Positions 1-10,025 of a DNA stretch of 64,000 nt are shown here, in pieces. Under the pieces are notes generated by a model. It was not told the origin of the DNA and made no database searches. It was given only the letters and a program-made list of their open reading frames with translations. The stretch lies in the NCBI GenBank assembly GCA_050743075.1, contig JBOGDS010000006.1, positions 1-64,000 of the forward strand, written 5' to 3'. The DNA comes from JBOGDS01 sp050743075 (GTDB taxonomy: Bacteria > Actinomycetota > Actinomycetes > Jiangellales > Jiangellaceae). The stretch's first letter is position 1. Every line of letters begins with the position of its first letter. A program made the translations under genes and the position numbers.

Positions 1-654
1 GTGACGCGCTGGCTGGCCAGATTGCGGCCCGACCCGTTGCGCCGGCTGCGGCTGGATCGCCAGGGCGTCGACACTGCCCTGGTCCGCACGTCGCTGCCGG
101 CGCCGTCCCCGATCCAGCGGGCCCGCTCCGACTCGGCGATCCGTCGCCTGGGCGATGCGGCGTCGAGCGGCGTCTCGGGTCCGTGGGTGGCGACGATCCG
201 CTCGGCTGCGAGCAGGGCGGCCGGCCGGCTGCCCGACGCGCTCGACCAGGCGGTCGCAGGCGCCGACCTGGACGTCGAACGGCGTCCACGGTGGTGGTCG
301 CTCGCCGGAGCGGTCCAACTGCTGGCGCTTGCCGCGCTCGTCGTCGGCGGGCTGTGGCTGGTCGCCCTCGGTGTGGTGGCCTGGCTGCGCCTGCCCGACA
401 TCCCGACGCCGGAATGGGGCGCGGTGCCGTTGCCGACCCTGTTGTTCCTGGGTGGTCTCGTTGCAGGCGTCGGGCTCGCTGTCATCGCCGCGATCGCCGC
501 ACGGATCGGCGCCCGCCGCAGCGCCGAGGCCGTGCGCCACACGTTGCGCGAAGCCGTCGGGGCGGCCGCCGACGAGATCGTGATCGCGCCGGTCACGGCC
601 GACCTGGACCGGTACCGGTCGTTCCGCACAGCTGCCCTGGCCGCCCGCGACTGA
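1..654 (+). CDS. C-terminal part of a membrane-associated GTPase-family protein (5' end outside window)
   Basis: This reading frame is open from the first base, so the gene begins upstream. The visible 217 residues have two hydrophobic segments (about residues 99-128 and 145-170) and an Ala/Arg-rich C-terminal helix. No nucleotide-binding motif lies in the visible part. In many actinobacteria a pair of dynamin/YfjP-type GTPases precedes an ssb paralogue and the ABC-F gene ettA, and the same two genes follow here. On that basis I infer this is the membrane-anchoring tail of such a GTPase. The GTG at base 1 is probably internal. It could instead be another membrane protein. Confidence 0.6.
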   Translation: MTRWLARLRPDPLRRLRLDRQGVDTALVRTSLPAPSPIQRARSDSAIRRLGDAASSGVSGPWVATIRSAASRAAGRLPDALDQAVAGADLDVERRPRWWSLAGAVQLLALAALVVGGLWLVALGVVAWLRLPDIPTPEWGAVPLPTLLFLGGLVAGVGLAVIAAIAARIGARRSAEAVRHTLREAVGAAADEIVIAPVTADLDRYRSFRTAALAARD

Positions 655-788
655 ACCCGGCTGTCCACAGGCGGTCCCTTCCGGCCACCGTCGTCCACAG
701 GTGACGGTCGCCTCGTGGTGTCGCGGCGGGTCGGGCGCGCACTCTCGGGGCGTCCACTACCCGCCTTGGAGAGCGCAGGAGGCGCCCG

Positions 789-1340
789 ATGAGCGAGGCA
801 CTCGTCACCCTCGTTGGCAACATCGCCAGCGATGTCCGAACCAACAAGTCCCAGCGGGGCACCGTGATCACCAGTTTCCGGTTCGCCCAGACCCCGCGCC
901 GCATCGACCGCAACACCGGCCGGTGGGGCGACGGCCCCACGTCCTTCTTCGGCGTCACCTGCTGGCGCACGCTGGCGGAGCACGGCGAGAAGTCGCTGCA
1001 CAAGGGCGACCCGGTCATCGTGGTCGGCCGGCTGCGGATCCGGGACTGGAAGGACGACAACGGACGGATGGGCCGCGACGCCGAGGTCGACGCGATCACC
1101 GTCGGCCACGACCTGGTCCGTGGCACGTCCGAGTTCACCCGGGTCAGGCGGGAACGGACCGAGCAGGGTGACGAGGGCGAGTTCGCGGCCGCCGTGAGCA
1201 TGGAGCTCCTGGTCGAGGAGCAGGCCCGGGCCGCAGGCGAGATCCGCGATCCCGAGGACGAGCCGGAGCGCGAGCCCGATCGCGAAGCCGTGCCGAGCGT
1301 CTTCGGGGCACGCGACGAGGCGCGGACGAAGGCGGCCTGA
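789..1340 (+). CDS. ssb: Single-stranded DNA-binding protein paralogue without acidic C-terminal tip
   Basis: The 183-residue protein has an N-terminal OB fold (about residues 4-110) with typical SSB stretches: LVGNIASDV, ITSFRFAQ and a TCWRTLAE segment. It should bind ssDNA as an oligomer. The start is the ATG preceded by GGAG/AGGAGG-like bases. The tail is charged and ends in TKAA, so the conserved DDIPF-type tip that recruits partner proteins in housekeeping SSB is absent. The housekeeping copy normally sits beside rpsF; here the neighbours are a GTPase and ettA, so this is probably the second, SsbB-like paralogue. Confidence 0.9.
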   Translation: MSEALVTLVGNIASDVRTNKSQRGTVITSFRFAQTPRRIDRNTGRWGDGPTSFFGVTCWRTLAEHGEKSLHKGDPVIVVGRLRIRDWKDDNGRMGRDAEVDAITVGHDLVRGTSEFTRVRRERTEQGDEGEFAAAVSMELLVEEQARAAGEIRDPEDEPEREPDREAVPSVFGARDEARTKAA

Positions 1341-1545
1341 GCACACGTCCGCTCGGGGCCGCAATGACGAACTGGTCCGGCGGAATCGGGGGATCCGTCG
1401 GATCAGTCCCGTCTACGACCGGGCTACCATTGAGGCGTTCGAGCGTGGCTGGGAGCGAGAGCGGACCGGCCGGCCCTGGAGGAACGCCTCGTAGACCGCC
1501 ACGATTTCGGGGTGCGGTGCACTGCGCCGTAGGCTTGTCGGCGCT

Positions 1546-3222
<1,677 letters not shown>

Positions 3223-3254
3223 ACACCACCGGCAGGCCGGGGGCTGCACGGCGC

Positions 3255-4343
3255 TCAGTGCGCGAGTAGCGCGACCCGCCCGACCGTGGCGTCCGCGGCC
3301 AGCAGGGCGAGCAGTCGCTCGCCTTCGTCGACCACTGCGTCGCGGTCCGCGCCGGCGAGCGCCTCGAGCGGCGTGATCGCCAGCGTCGCAGTGTCGCCGT
3401 CGCCTGCCATGGTCCACGTCGCCGCGACCCGCCCGTCGACGAGAACGAATCGTGCCCCGGCAACGCTGAGCCCGCGGTGGGCGTCGTCGATGATCCGCGA
3501 GCGATCGTCGTACGCGAGGACGGCGTTGTCGAAGGCCGGGAGAAAGCGGGGCGGCGCGGGGACGCCCGGGTCGGCCATCGGGGCGCCCTCGACATCGAGT
3601 AGCTCACGACCGCGTTCGTCGCGGAACGTACGCAGCCGCGGCCGCAGACGCTCGACGACCGGTCGCAACGCACCCAGCCCAGACCAGGCACGGATGTCGG
3701 CCGTGGCCGCGGGACCGAACGCGGCGAGGTAGCGCAGCACCAGTGCGTCGGGCTCCGGCGCCGGGTCCTCGAGCTCTCGGCCGAGCCAGGCCGGGATCGT
3801 CATGTTCCGCGCCCGTCCTGTCTGGCCCCATACGCCGCGCGGCGGCACCTGCACGAGCGGGAGAAGGGAGCTCAGCGCGTCGCCGAGGTCGCTCGGCGAC
3901 GCGCCGGGCCAGCGGTCACCCACCGCACGTCCCGCCTGCGACAACGTGAGGGGCTGCTCGTCGAACAACGGCCGACCGGCCGCGGCGAGTTCCGTGTAGT
4001 CGACGCCTGCCAGTCGCCGGCCGAGTGTGGCGCGCATGCGCTTCTCGAGCACCTCCTGGTGGATGGGACGAAGCGTCAGGCAGTCGCGCGCGGTGACGAG
4101 ATGGAGCGTTCGACGCATGAGCAGCGTGCGCACGACCAGTCGCTCTTCGAGCAGCTCGGCGAGTTCGCGCGGGTCGAACCCTTCCAGCCGCGACCACAGG
4201 CCCGGGTACGGCTCCAGCGGCTCCTGCGCCTGCATGCCGACGAGATGCTCGATCGCGTCGGGGACCGGCAACTGCTGCCGCTCCAGCAGCAGATTGCGCG
4301 CCAGAAGCGCGCGATTCAGCGCGCGCAGGCCGAGCACCGTCAC
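3255..4343 (-). CDS. Winged-helix DNA-binding protein of the AlkZ/YcaQ (DUF1006) family
   Basis: The 362-residue protein begins with a start (VTVLGLRALNRALL) that matches the usual N-terminus of the family. The GTG at 4343 has AGGG eight bases upstream; an ATG at 4373 is the alternative. The motif QAQ in HLVGMQAQEP (near residue 38) is the Gln-x-Gln hallmark of AlkZ-type glycosylases, which unhook interstrand crosslinks or excise alkylated bases. Whether this member is a glycosylase is inference; many relatives are uncharacterised. It is convergent with ettA and head-to-head with the thioesterase pair. Confidence 0.85.
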   Translation of the reverse strand: MTVLGLRALNRALLARNLLLERQQLPVPDAIEHLVGMQAQEPLEPYPGLWSRLEGFDPRELAELLEERLVVRTLLMRRTLHLVTARDCLTLRPIHQEVLEKRMRATLGRRLAGVDYTELAAAGRPLFDEQPLTLSQAGRAVGDRWPGASPSDLGDALSSLLPLVQVPPRGVWGQTGRARNMTIPAWLGRELEDPAPEPDALVLRYLAAFGPAATADIRAWSGLGALRPVVERLRPRLRTFRDERGRELLDVEGAPMADPGVPAPPRFLPAFDNAVLAYDDRSRIIDDAHRGLSVAGARFVLVDGRVAATWTMAGDGDTATLAITPLEALAGADRDAVVDEGERLLALLAADATVGRVALLAH

Positions 4344-4397
4344 CACGCGCACCCTAGCTCGTGGCGGCGTCATCGGCCCGTGCGGCAGGATGAGCCG

Positions 4398-4847
4398 GTG
4401 CCCCGTCACGTCACCCACGTCCCGCTGCGGTGGGCCGACCTGGACGCGCTCGGCCACGTGAACAACGTGGTCTATCTGCGCTACCTGTAGGAGGCACGCG
4501 TCGACATGCTCTTCGTCCACGCGCCAAGGCAGGGTGCGGAGAAACTGGCCAGCGGCGTCGTCGTCTCGCGCCACGAGATCGGCTACCGGGCGCCGCTGCA
4601 CTTCCGGGCCCAGCCGATCCGGGTCGAGACGTGGGTGCGCCGGATCGACGTCGCCACATTCACACTCGGCTACGAGGTCCTGGACGTGTCGACCGACGGC
4701 GAGCGGGCAGTCTACGCGGTGGCGTCGTCGGTTCTCGTCCCGTACGACCTCGGGTCCGGCCATCCGCGACGGGTCGCGGCCGAGGAACGCGCCGTGCTGG
4801 AGACGTTCGTCGAGGCCGACGGTCCGGTTGCCGGCAGGGTCGTGTAA
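4398..4847 (+). pseudogene. Hot-dog acyl-CoA thioesterase, interrupted by an in-frame amber codon
   Basis: From the GTG at 4398 the frame encodes a 4-hydroxybenzoyl-CoA thioesterase-like protein with the motif DLDALGHVNN. It is open to the stop at 4847 except for TAG at 4488-4490 (codon 31). The paralogue directly downstream reads EYLQEARID where this gene reads RYL-stop-EARVD, so a CAG glutamine codon has become TAG by one C-to-T change. Downstream of the stop the sequence shows no other damage. An ATG at 4506 could restart translation but would omit the N-terminal strand and catalytic Asp region. The stop TAA overlaps the next gene's ATG, so the pair was a translationally coupled operon. 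Confidence 0.85.
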
Positions 4848-5245
4848 TGCGCCACGTCTTCGAGTGCGCCGTGCGGTTCGACGACCTCGACTCCTACGGG
4901 CACGTCAACAACGTGACGTTCGCCGAGTACCTCCAGGAGGCCCGCATCGATTTCGCGCACCGGTACCTGGCGGACGCTCTCGGGCCGCACGAGGCCGCCG
5001 TCGTCGCCCACCAGGCGATCGACTACGTGCGGCCGGTGGCCTTCCGGACCGAGCCGCTGCAGGTCGAGCTCTGGGTGTCCCGCGTCGGCTCGTCGTCGTA
5101 CGATATCTCCTACGACGTCCGTGACGGTGCCACGGTCTACGCGCGGGCGACGGGAACGCTGGTGGCGTTCGACCGGGCGACGTCGCGACCCCGGTTACTG
5201 ACGCCCGGCGAGCACGCGGCCCTGGCGAAGTTCCTCGAGCCGTGA
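4847..5245 (+). CDS. Acyl-CoA thioesterase, 4-hydroxybenzoyl-CoA thioesterase (hot-dog) family
   Basis: This 132-residue single hot-dog domain protein has the family motif DDLDSYGHVNN near residue 12, where the Asp is the usual catalytic residue, followed by EYLQEARIDF on the central helix. Such enzymes hydrolyse acyl-CoA thioesters. Start ATG overlaps the preceding stop (TAATG), and its own stop overlaps the next GTG. It is a tandem paralogue of the amber-interrupted gene upstream and may now carry the function alone. The substrate cannot be read from the sequence. Confidence 0.92.
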   Translation: MRHVFECAVRFDDLDSYGHVNNVTFAEYLQEARIDFAHRYLADALGPHEAAVVAHQAIDYVRPVAFRTEPLQVELWVSRVGSSSYDISYDVRDGATVYARATGTLVAFDRATSRPRLLTPGEHAALAKFLEP

Positions 5246-5877
5246 CGCTGCTGGTCCCGCGCCATCAGGGTGCGGCAGCGGACCTGGCGACGTTCGCCCG
5301 GCGGGTGGCCCGGTTCGAGGCAGACGCCGCCATCCGGATCGTCGCGGACGGCGCCGTTGCCGGCTGCTTCGCCGAGACGCCGTTCGACGCACTGGCGCTG
5401 CGTGCTGTGGCCCTCGCCGAGCCGCTGGCCGCCGATGTCGTCGTCGAAGCGGGAACGCTGGCTGCCCGCGCAGTCGGCACGAACGGCGAGGTCGAGCTCC
5501 CGCCCGCCCTCCCGGCGCTGCGGTGGACGAGCAGCCTCCCGCCGCGGTCGGGCTGGACAGAGCTGACCAGGTTGTCGGGGGTCGAGGTGGCCGCACGGGT
5601 GGCCGAGGGTGTCGAGGAGTTCCGCGGGCGCGCTCCCGACGCGACCGCTGGCAGCGCTCTGCGGGAGGGTCGGGCCGCACTCGAGACACTGGCGGCGGAG
5701 ATCTGGGACCGCGAGCTGGCGGCAGGGATTCCGCTGCGGCTCGCCCACGCGGCCGAGTCGTACGGCTTTCTCGGCCCCGGGGACGTGGTGCTCCGCGGGG
5801 TCGGACCGTGGTGGCGCCTGGACGCGCCGTACGGCTCGATCCTGGCACGTGGCGGCCTGGCCCTGTTCGCGCTCTAG
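5242..5877 (+). CDS. Conserved hypothetical actinobacterial protein
   Basis: The 211-residue protein starts at a GTG that overlaps the thioesterase stop by four bases, so it belongs to the same operon. It is Ala/Leu-rich, without obvious signal peptide, membrane helix or nucleotide-binding motif. The N-terminal half alternates short hydrophobic strands with Val/Ala-rich stretches; the C-terminal half contains a conserved-looking PWWRLDAPYGS segment. I do not recognise a catalytic family. Its coupling to acyl-CoA thioesterases is the only hint to function. Confidence 0.8.
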   Translation: MTLLVPRHQGAAADLATFARRVARFEADAAIRIVADGAVAGCFAETPFDALALRAVALAEPLAADVVVEAGTLAARAVGTNGEVELPPALPALRWTSSLPPRSGWTELTRLSGVEVAARVAEGVEEFRGRAPDATAGSALREGRAALETLAAEIWDRELAAGIPLRLAHAAESYGFLGPGDVVLRGVGPWWRLDAPYGSILARGGLALFAL

Positions 5878-6374
5878 GTCGATCGCCCGTAGAGCACGAG
5901 GGCCCACGTGAGGCAGCCGAACGCGACGGTGGAGGTCACGGCCCGGACGACGTTCCAGCGGGCCCATCTCGCTTCGTCGAAGCGCTCGCGCACCGCAGCG
6001 AGGTCGGCGATGCGGTCGGGGTCCCCGGCCGCCTTGATCCCTTCGTTGAGCGGAACGTTGACGCCGACGGTGATGCCGAACACCACCAGGTAGAGCACGA
6101 GCGCGGCAACGATCCAGGGCAGGGCCGATCGCTCGTCCTCGGGAAGGTGGAGTATCGCGGCCAGGCCGGTGAACGCCAGCGCGCCGACGAAGCTGGTGAG
6201 GAACACCGGATTGATGATCGCCCTGTCGATCGACTGGAACGCGCTCACGAAGGTCCGGTCATCCGTCCGGCCCAGGCCGGGCATGGTGGCGACGGCGTAG
6301 ATGTAGAACACCCCCGCCATCAGCCCCATGGTCATGGTGGCCGCAATCAATGACGTGATTCGCAACGCGTCCAT
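5874..6374 (-). CDS. DUF1772 (anthrone oxygenase-like) integral membrane protein
   Basis: The 166-residue protein has four hydrophobic segments (about residues 5-30, 55-80, 86-108 and 144-163), the usual DUF1772 topology. The motif FNVPLNE-like VNVPLNEGIKA near residue 110 and the Trp/Arg stretch FDEARWARWNVVR are typical of the family. Some fungal relatives are anthrone oxygenases, but bacterial members are mostly uncharacterised, so no activity is assigned. It is convergent with the preceding gene, overlapping by 4 bp at the 3' ends. Confidence 0.88.
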   Translation of the reverse strand: MDALRITSLIAATMTMGLMAGVFYIYAVATMPGLGRTDDRTFVSAFQSIDRAIINPVFLTSFVGALAFTGLAAILHLPEDERSALPWIVAALVLYLVVFGITVGVNVPLNEGIKAAGDPDRIADLAAVRERFDEARWARWNVVRAVTSTVAFGCLTWALVLYGRST

Positions 6375-6513
6375 CGCATCCTCCCTGCGTCGGGCGAAAC
6401 GGTAGTGCCCGGGCGCCTGGTGCTCACGGTTCAGCTACGTGCAGCAAGTGAAGTCGGCGCCGTTGAGACCAGCCATGGCCGAGAAGCTCGCATCCATGTT
6501 CCTGCGTCCACCG

Positions 6514-8169
6514 TCAGGTCGCCAGCCAGGCAGCTGTGTCGGCCGGGAGCAGTCCGTCGACGAGAGGTGCGCTGGTCAGCAGTACCCGCGAGTGATCGGG
6601 GAGCTCGACCGGGTCCGTGCCCAGGTTGACGGCACATGCGAACTCCGGCTCGCGGGAGAACGCCAGCACGTCCGACTCATGGGCGGTCAGCCAGGTCAGC
6701 GCGCCGTCGCCCAGGGCGGGAAGCTCCCGCCTGAGACGGAGGGCCTGGCGGTAGAGCTGGAGCATCGAGATCGGGTCCTCACGCTCCGCCTGGACGGCAT
6801 AGGCCCCCCAGTCGCGCGGCTGGGGGAGCCAGGAACCGCCGACGCCGAAGCCGTACGACGGCCCGCGGATGGTCCAGGGCAGCGGCACCCGGGAGCCGTC
6901 CCGGCCCCGGCGGGTGTACCCGGACCGATGCCAGATCGGGTCCCGCAACGCCGACTCGGGCAGGTCGAGCACCTCCGGCAGGCCCAGTTCCTCACCCTGG
7001 TACACGTACGCGCTGCCGGGCAGCGCGAGCATCAGCATGGCAGCGGCCCGGGCCCGCCGGAGCCCGAGTGCGAGGTCGACCGGGCCGGCGTCGTCGGGAC
7101 GCTCGACGCCGACCAGGGCTGCCGTCTCCTTGCGGCCGTACCGCGTCGGATGCCGTTCGACGTCGTGGTTGGACAACACCCAGGTGGTCGGTGCGCCGAC
7201 CGAGCCGAGGGTCGTCGTCGTGGCGTCGATCGTCACCCGGAGCTCGGGTGCGGACCACGGCGCACGCAGGTAGTCGAAGTTGAAGGCGGTGTGCAGCTCG
7301 TCCGGTCGGACGTAGCGCGCCAGCCGGTCCGGCCGGTCGACCCACGCCTCGGCGACGAAGGCGCGCGGCGGGTCGTACGCGTCGGCTACCTCGCGCCACG
7401 ATCGGTAGATCTCGTGCACGCCGTCGCGATCCCAGGCCGGGTGGTCGGCGATCCGGAGGGGGTCCAGCACGTCCTCGTCGTCGTAGCCGAGGTCCGGCAG
7501 TTCGGGGTGCTTGACCAGCCCGTGCGCCACGTCGATGCGGAAGCCGTCGACGCCCCGGTCGAACCAGAACCGCAGGATGTCGAGGAACTCCCGCCGGACC
7601 TCGGGGTTGGACCAGTCGAGATCGGGCTGCGTGGCGTCGAACATGTGGAGGTACCACTCACCCGGCGTCCCGTCGCCGTCGTTCACCCGGGTCCACGCCG
7701 GGCCGCCGAAGGTGCTCCGCCAGTCGTTCGGCGGAAGCGAGCCGTCGCCGCGCCCCGCTCGGAAGACGTACCGTGCCCGCTCGGCTGAGCCGGGTTCCGC
7801 CGCCAATGCCGCCGCGAACCACGGATGCCGATGGGAGGTGTGGTTGGGGACGACGTCGAGGATGACGCGCAGGCCCAGCGCGTGCGCGTCGCGGACGAGC
7901 GCGTCGGCGCCGGTCAGCGTGCCGAACTCGGGCGCGACGTCGCGGAAGTCGGCGACGTCGTAACCGCCGTCGTTCATCGGCGACGGGTACCACGGTGTGA
8001 TCCACAGCGCGTCGACGCCGAGGTCGCGCAGGTAGAGGAGCCGGCTGCGGATGCCGGCGATGTCGCCGACGCCGTCACCCGTTCCGTCGGCGAACGAGCG
8101 GATGTAGACCTGGTAGATGACGGCGTCGCGCCACCAGTCGGGTCGAGGCTGGACCACCGGGCTACTCAC
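6514..8169 (-). CDS. Alpha-glucosidase, glycoside hydrolase family 13
   Basis: The 551-residue protein carries the full GH13 catalytic barrel. [17 protein letters not shown] is the family N-terminus; the nucleophile is in [10 protein letters not shown], the acid/base in FVAEAWVD and the third Asp in LSNHDVER. It should hydrolyse alpha-1,4 or alpha-1,6 bonds of malto- or isomalto-oligosaccharides in the cytoplasm; no signal peptide is present. The GTG at 8169 overlaps the globin stop by 4 bp; a GTG at 8157 is an alternative. It may feed on products of the glycogen genes at 40-52 kb. Confidence 0.92.
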   Translation of the reverse strand: MSSPVVQPRPDWWRDAVIYQVYIRSFADGTGDGVGDIAGIRSRLLYLRDLGVDALWITPWYPSPMNDGGYDVADFRDVAPEFGTLTGADALVRDAHALGLRVILDVVPNHTSHRHPWFAAALAAEPGSAERARYVFRAGRGDGSLPPNDWRSTFGGPAWTRVNDGDGTPGEWYLHMFDATQPDLDWSNPEVRREFLDILRFWFDRGVDGFRIDVAHGLVKHPELPDLGYDDEDVLDPLRIADHPAWDRDGVHEIYRSWREVADAYDPPRAFVAEAWVDRPDRLARYVRPDELHTAFNFDYLRAPWSAPELRVTIDATTTTLGSVGAPTTWVLSNHDVERHPTRYGRKETAALVGVERPDDAGPVDLALGLRRARAAAMLMLALPGSAYVYQGEELGLPEVLDLPESALRDPIWHRSGYTRRGRDGSRVPLPWTIRGPSYGFGVGGSWLPQPRDWGAYAVQAEREDPISMLQLYRQALRLRRELPALGDGALTWLTAHESDVLAFSREPEFACAVNLGTDPVELPDHSRVLLTSAPLVDGLLPADTAAWLAT

Positions 8170-8555
8170 TCCTCGAACGTGTTGACCAGCGAGTGCGCGG
8201 CTCGCTGGAGGTAGTCCCACAGCATCGCGTGCTGGTCCGGCGGCAGCCCCAACGACTCGACGGCGATGCGCATGTGGTGCAGCCACCGGTCGCGGGCCTC
8301 GGGGTTGACCTTGAACCCCGCGTGGCGCATCCGCAGCCGGGGATGGCCGCGCTGCTCGGAGTAGGTGGTCGGCCCTCCCCAGTACTGCTCCAGGAACATC
8401 CGCAGCCGGGTCTCCGCGCTGCGCAGGTCGGGTTCCGGGTACAGCGGCCGGAGCACGGGGTCGTCGACGACACCCTGGTAGAACCGGTGCACGAGCCGCC
8501 GGAACGTCTCGTGCCCGCCGACAGCGTCGTAGAAGGTCTCCACCTGCTCGCTCAC
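8166..8555 (-). CDS. glbO: Group II truncated haemoglobin (trHbO type)
   Basis: The 129-residue protein matches trHbO along its length: [11 protein letters not shown] at the N-terminus, [29 protein letters not shown] in the middle (given here only as a named block, residues about 45-73, with proximal His in GHPRLR), and AAHSLVNT at the end. The family binds O2 and related ligands and is linked to respiration and oxidative stress. GTG at 8555 is the only sensible start. Stop overlaps the start of the alpha-glucosidase, so the two are translationally coupled. Confidence 0.93.
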   Translation of the reverse strand: MSEQVETFYDAVGGHETFRRLVHRFYQGVVDDPVLRPLYPEPDLRSAETRLRMFLEQYWGGPTTYSEQRGHPRLRMRHAGFKVNPEARDRWLHHMRIAVESLGLPPDQHAMLWDYLQRAAHSLVNTFEE

Positions 8556-8659
8556 GGCTGCATTCTCGCAAGCGGCGGTGACCGCCCTCGCGCCCCCCGT
8601 CCGCGACGCGGCAGGATGGGAACGTCCCGCGACACCGACCGTTACGTGGAGGGCAACAC

Positions 8660-9085
8660 ATGGCCGCGACCCGTACCGCCACGACCCGCTGGGAAGGCTC
8701 ATTGTTCGAGGGCTCCGGCCAGGTGACGCTCGAGTCCTCCAAGCTGGGGACGTATGAGGTCACCTGGGCCGCCCGGACCGAACAGCCCGACGGCCGCACC
8801 TCACCGGAGGAGCTGATCGCCGCGGCGCACTCGTCGTGCTTCTCGATGGCGTTGTCGAACGGGCTGGCGAAGGCGGGTAGCCCGCCGGCCTCGCTGCAGA
8901 CCAGCGCCGACGTCACGTTCCAGCCGGGCACCGGCATCACGGGCATCCACCTCACCGTGCGCGGCGACGTTCCCGGCATGAGCGCCGACGACTTCGTCGC
9001 CGCGGCAGAAGCCGCCAAGGAGGGTTGCCCCGTGAGCCAGGCCCTGAAGGCGACGCCTATCACGCTGGACGCGGCGCTCGCCTGA
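8660..9085 (+). CDS. osmC: OsmC/Ohr-family peroxiredoxin
   Basis: The 141-residue protein has the two family cysteines in HSSCFSMAL (near residue 60) and [10 protein letters not shown] (near residue 124), which reduce organic hydroperoxides. GGAGG lies a suitable distance before the ATG. The [15 protein letters not shown] start is common in actinobacterial OsmC. It is divergent from the globin gene, leaving about 100 bp for promoters, and convergent with the MscS gene. Confidence 0.93.
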   Translation: MAATRTATTRWEGSLFEGSGQVTLESSKLGTYEVTWAARTEQPDGRTSPEELIAAAHSSCFSMALSNGLAKAGSPPASLQTSADVTFQPGTGITGIHLTVRGDVPGMSADDFVAAAEAAKEGCPVSQALKATPITLDAALA

Positions 9086-9090
9086 CGGCC

Positions 9091-10014
9091 TCAGGCCGCC
9101 GGAGGCGGCGGAGATGGCTGCGGGTGCGCGATCGCGATGCCTTCGGCGTCGAACGCCCGCTTGATCCGCTCCCGCAGCTCGCGCGCCAGTTTCCACTGTT
9201 CCAGCGGTTCGGTCTTGACCACGAGCCGCAGGACCACGGCGTCGGCGGCGAGCGCCTCGACGCCCCAGACCTCCGGCTCCTCCAGCACGTGCCGGCCCCA
9301 CTCCGGGTCAGCCGCGACGTCACGGGCCACCTGCTCGAGGAGCGTGCGGGCACGCTCGGTGTCCGCCCCGTAGGTGATCCGGACGTCGAGCACGGCCCGC
9401 GCCCAGCCGTGGCTGGAGTTGCCGACCCGGATCACCTCACCGTTGCGGACGTACCAGACGGTGCCGTCGACGGAACGCAGGCGGGTGACCCGCAGCCCGA
9501 CGGCTTCGACGGTGCCTGTCGCCTCGCCCATGTCGATGACGTCGCCGACACCGTACTGGTCCTCCAGCAGCATGAAGATGCCGGACAGGAAGTCCTTGAC
9601 CAGGTTCTGGGCACCGAAGCCGAGCGCGACTCCGGCGATGCCGGCGGACGCCAGCAGCGGTCCTACCGGGTAGCCCAGGATGTCGAGCACCATCACCACG
9701 ACGATGGTCCAGATGACGGCCGTCACGATGCTCTTCAGCAGGGATCCGAGCGTCGTGGCGCGCAGGGCCCGGCGCTCGGAGTAGACACCGGTCCCGCCGA
9801 ACACCATGTGGGCGGCGCGCCGGGAACCCAGTACCCGCGTTGGCGGCTCGGCCCGGGCTGCTCGGGCGACCAGCCGGTCGATGACCCGGTGAACCGCAAA
9901 CCGGATGAGAACGGCGAGCAGCACCAGGACGATCAGCTTCAGCGGGTTGCCGAGCAGCACGTCACCCCACCACTCGGCACTGAAGCGCTCGGGCTCCTCC
10001 TGCGTCCGGATCAT
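9091..10014 (-). CDS. Small-conductance mechanosensitive channel (MscS family)
   Basis: The 307-residue protein has hydrophobic helices near residues 24-45 and 95-145, then the MscS pore and beta domain with IAGVALGFGAQNLVKDFLSG and EDQYGVGDVID. It should form a heptameric channel that opens under membrane tension and protects from hypo-osmotic shock. The ATG at 10014 gives the N-terminus MIRTQEEPERF; the open frame runs further upstream, into the decayed peptidase, without a convincing start. The C-terminus is Pro/Ala-rich. Confidence 0.92.
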   Translation of the reverse strand: MIRTQEEPERFSAEWWGDVLLGNPLKLIVLVLLAVLIRFAVHRVIDRLVARAARAEPPTRVLGSRRAAHMVFGGTGVYSERRALRATTLGSLLKSIVTAVIWTIVVVMVLDILGYPVGPLLASAGIAGVALGFGAQNLVKDFLSGIFMLLEDQYGVGDVIDMGEATGTVEAVGLRVTRLRSVDGTVWYVRNGEVIRVGNSSHGWARAVLDVRITYGADTERARTLLEQVARDVAADPEWGRHVLEEPEVWGVEALAADAVVLRLVVKTEPLEQWKLARELRERIKRAFDAEGIAIAHPQPSPPPPAA

Positions 10015-10025
10015 GTCCGGCAACG

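Noticed and set aside
3223..3254. Rho-independent terminator between ettA and the convergent AlkZ-like gene
   Set aside because: Only 32 bp are available and no stable stem with a T-tract is visible.
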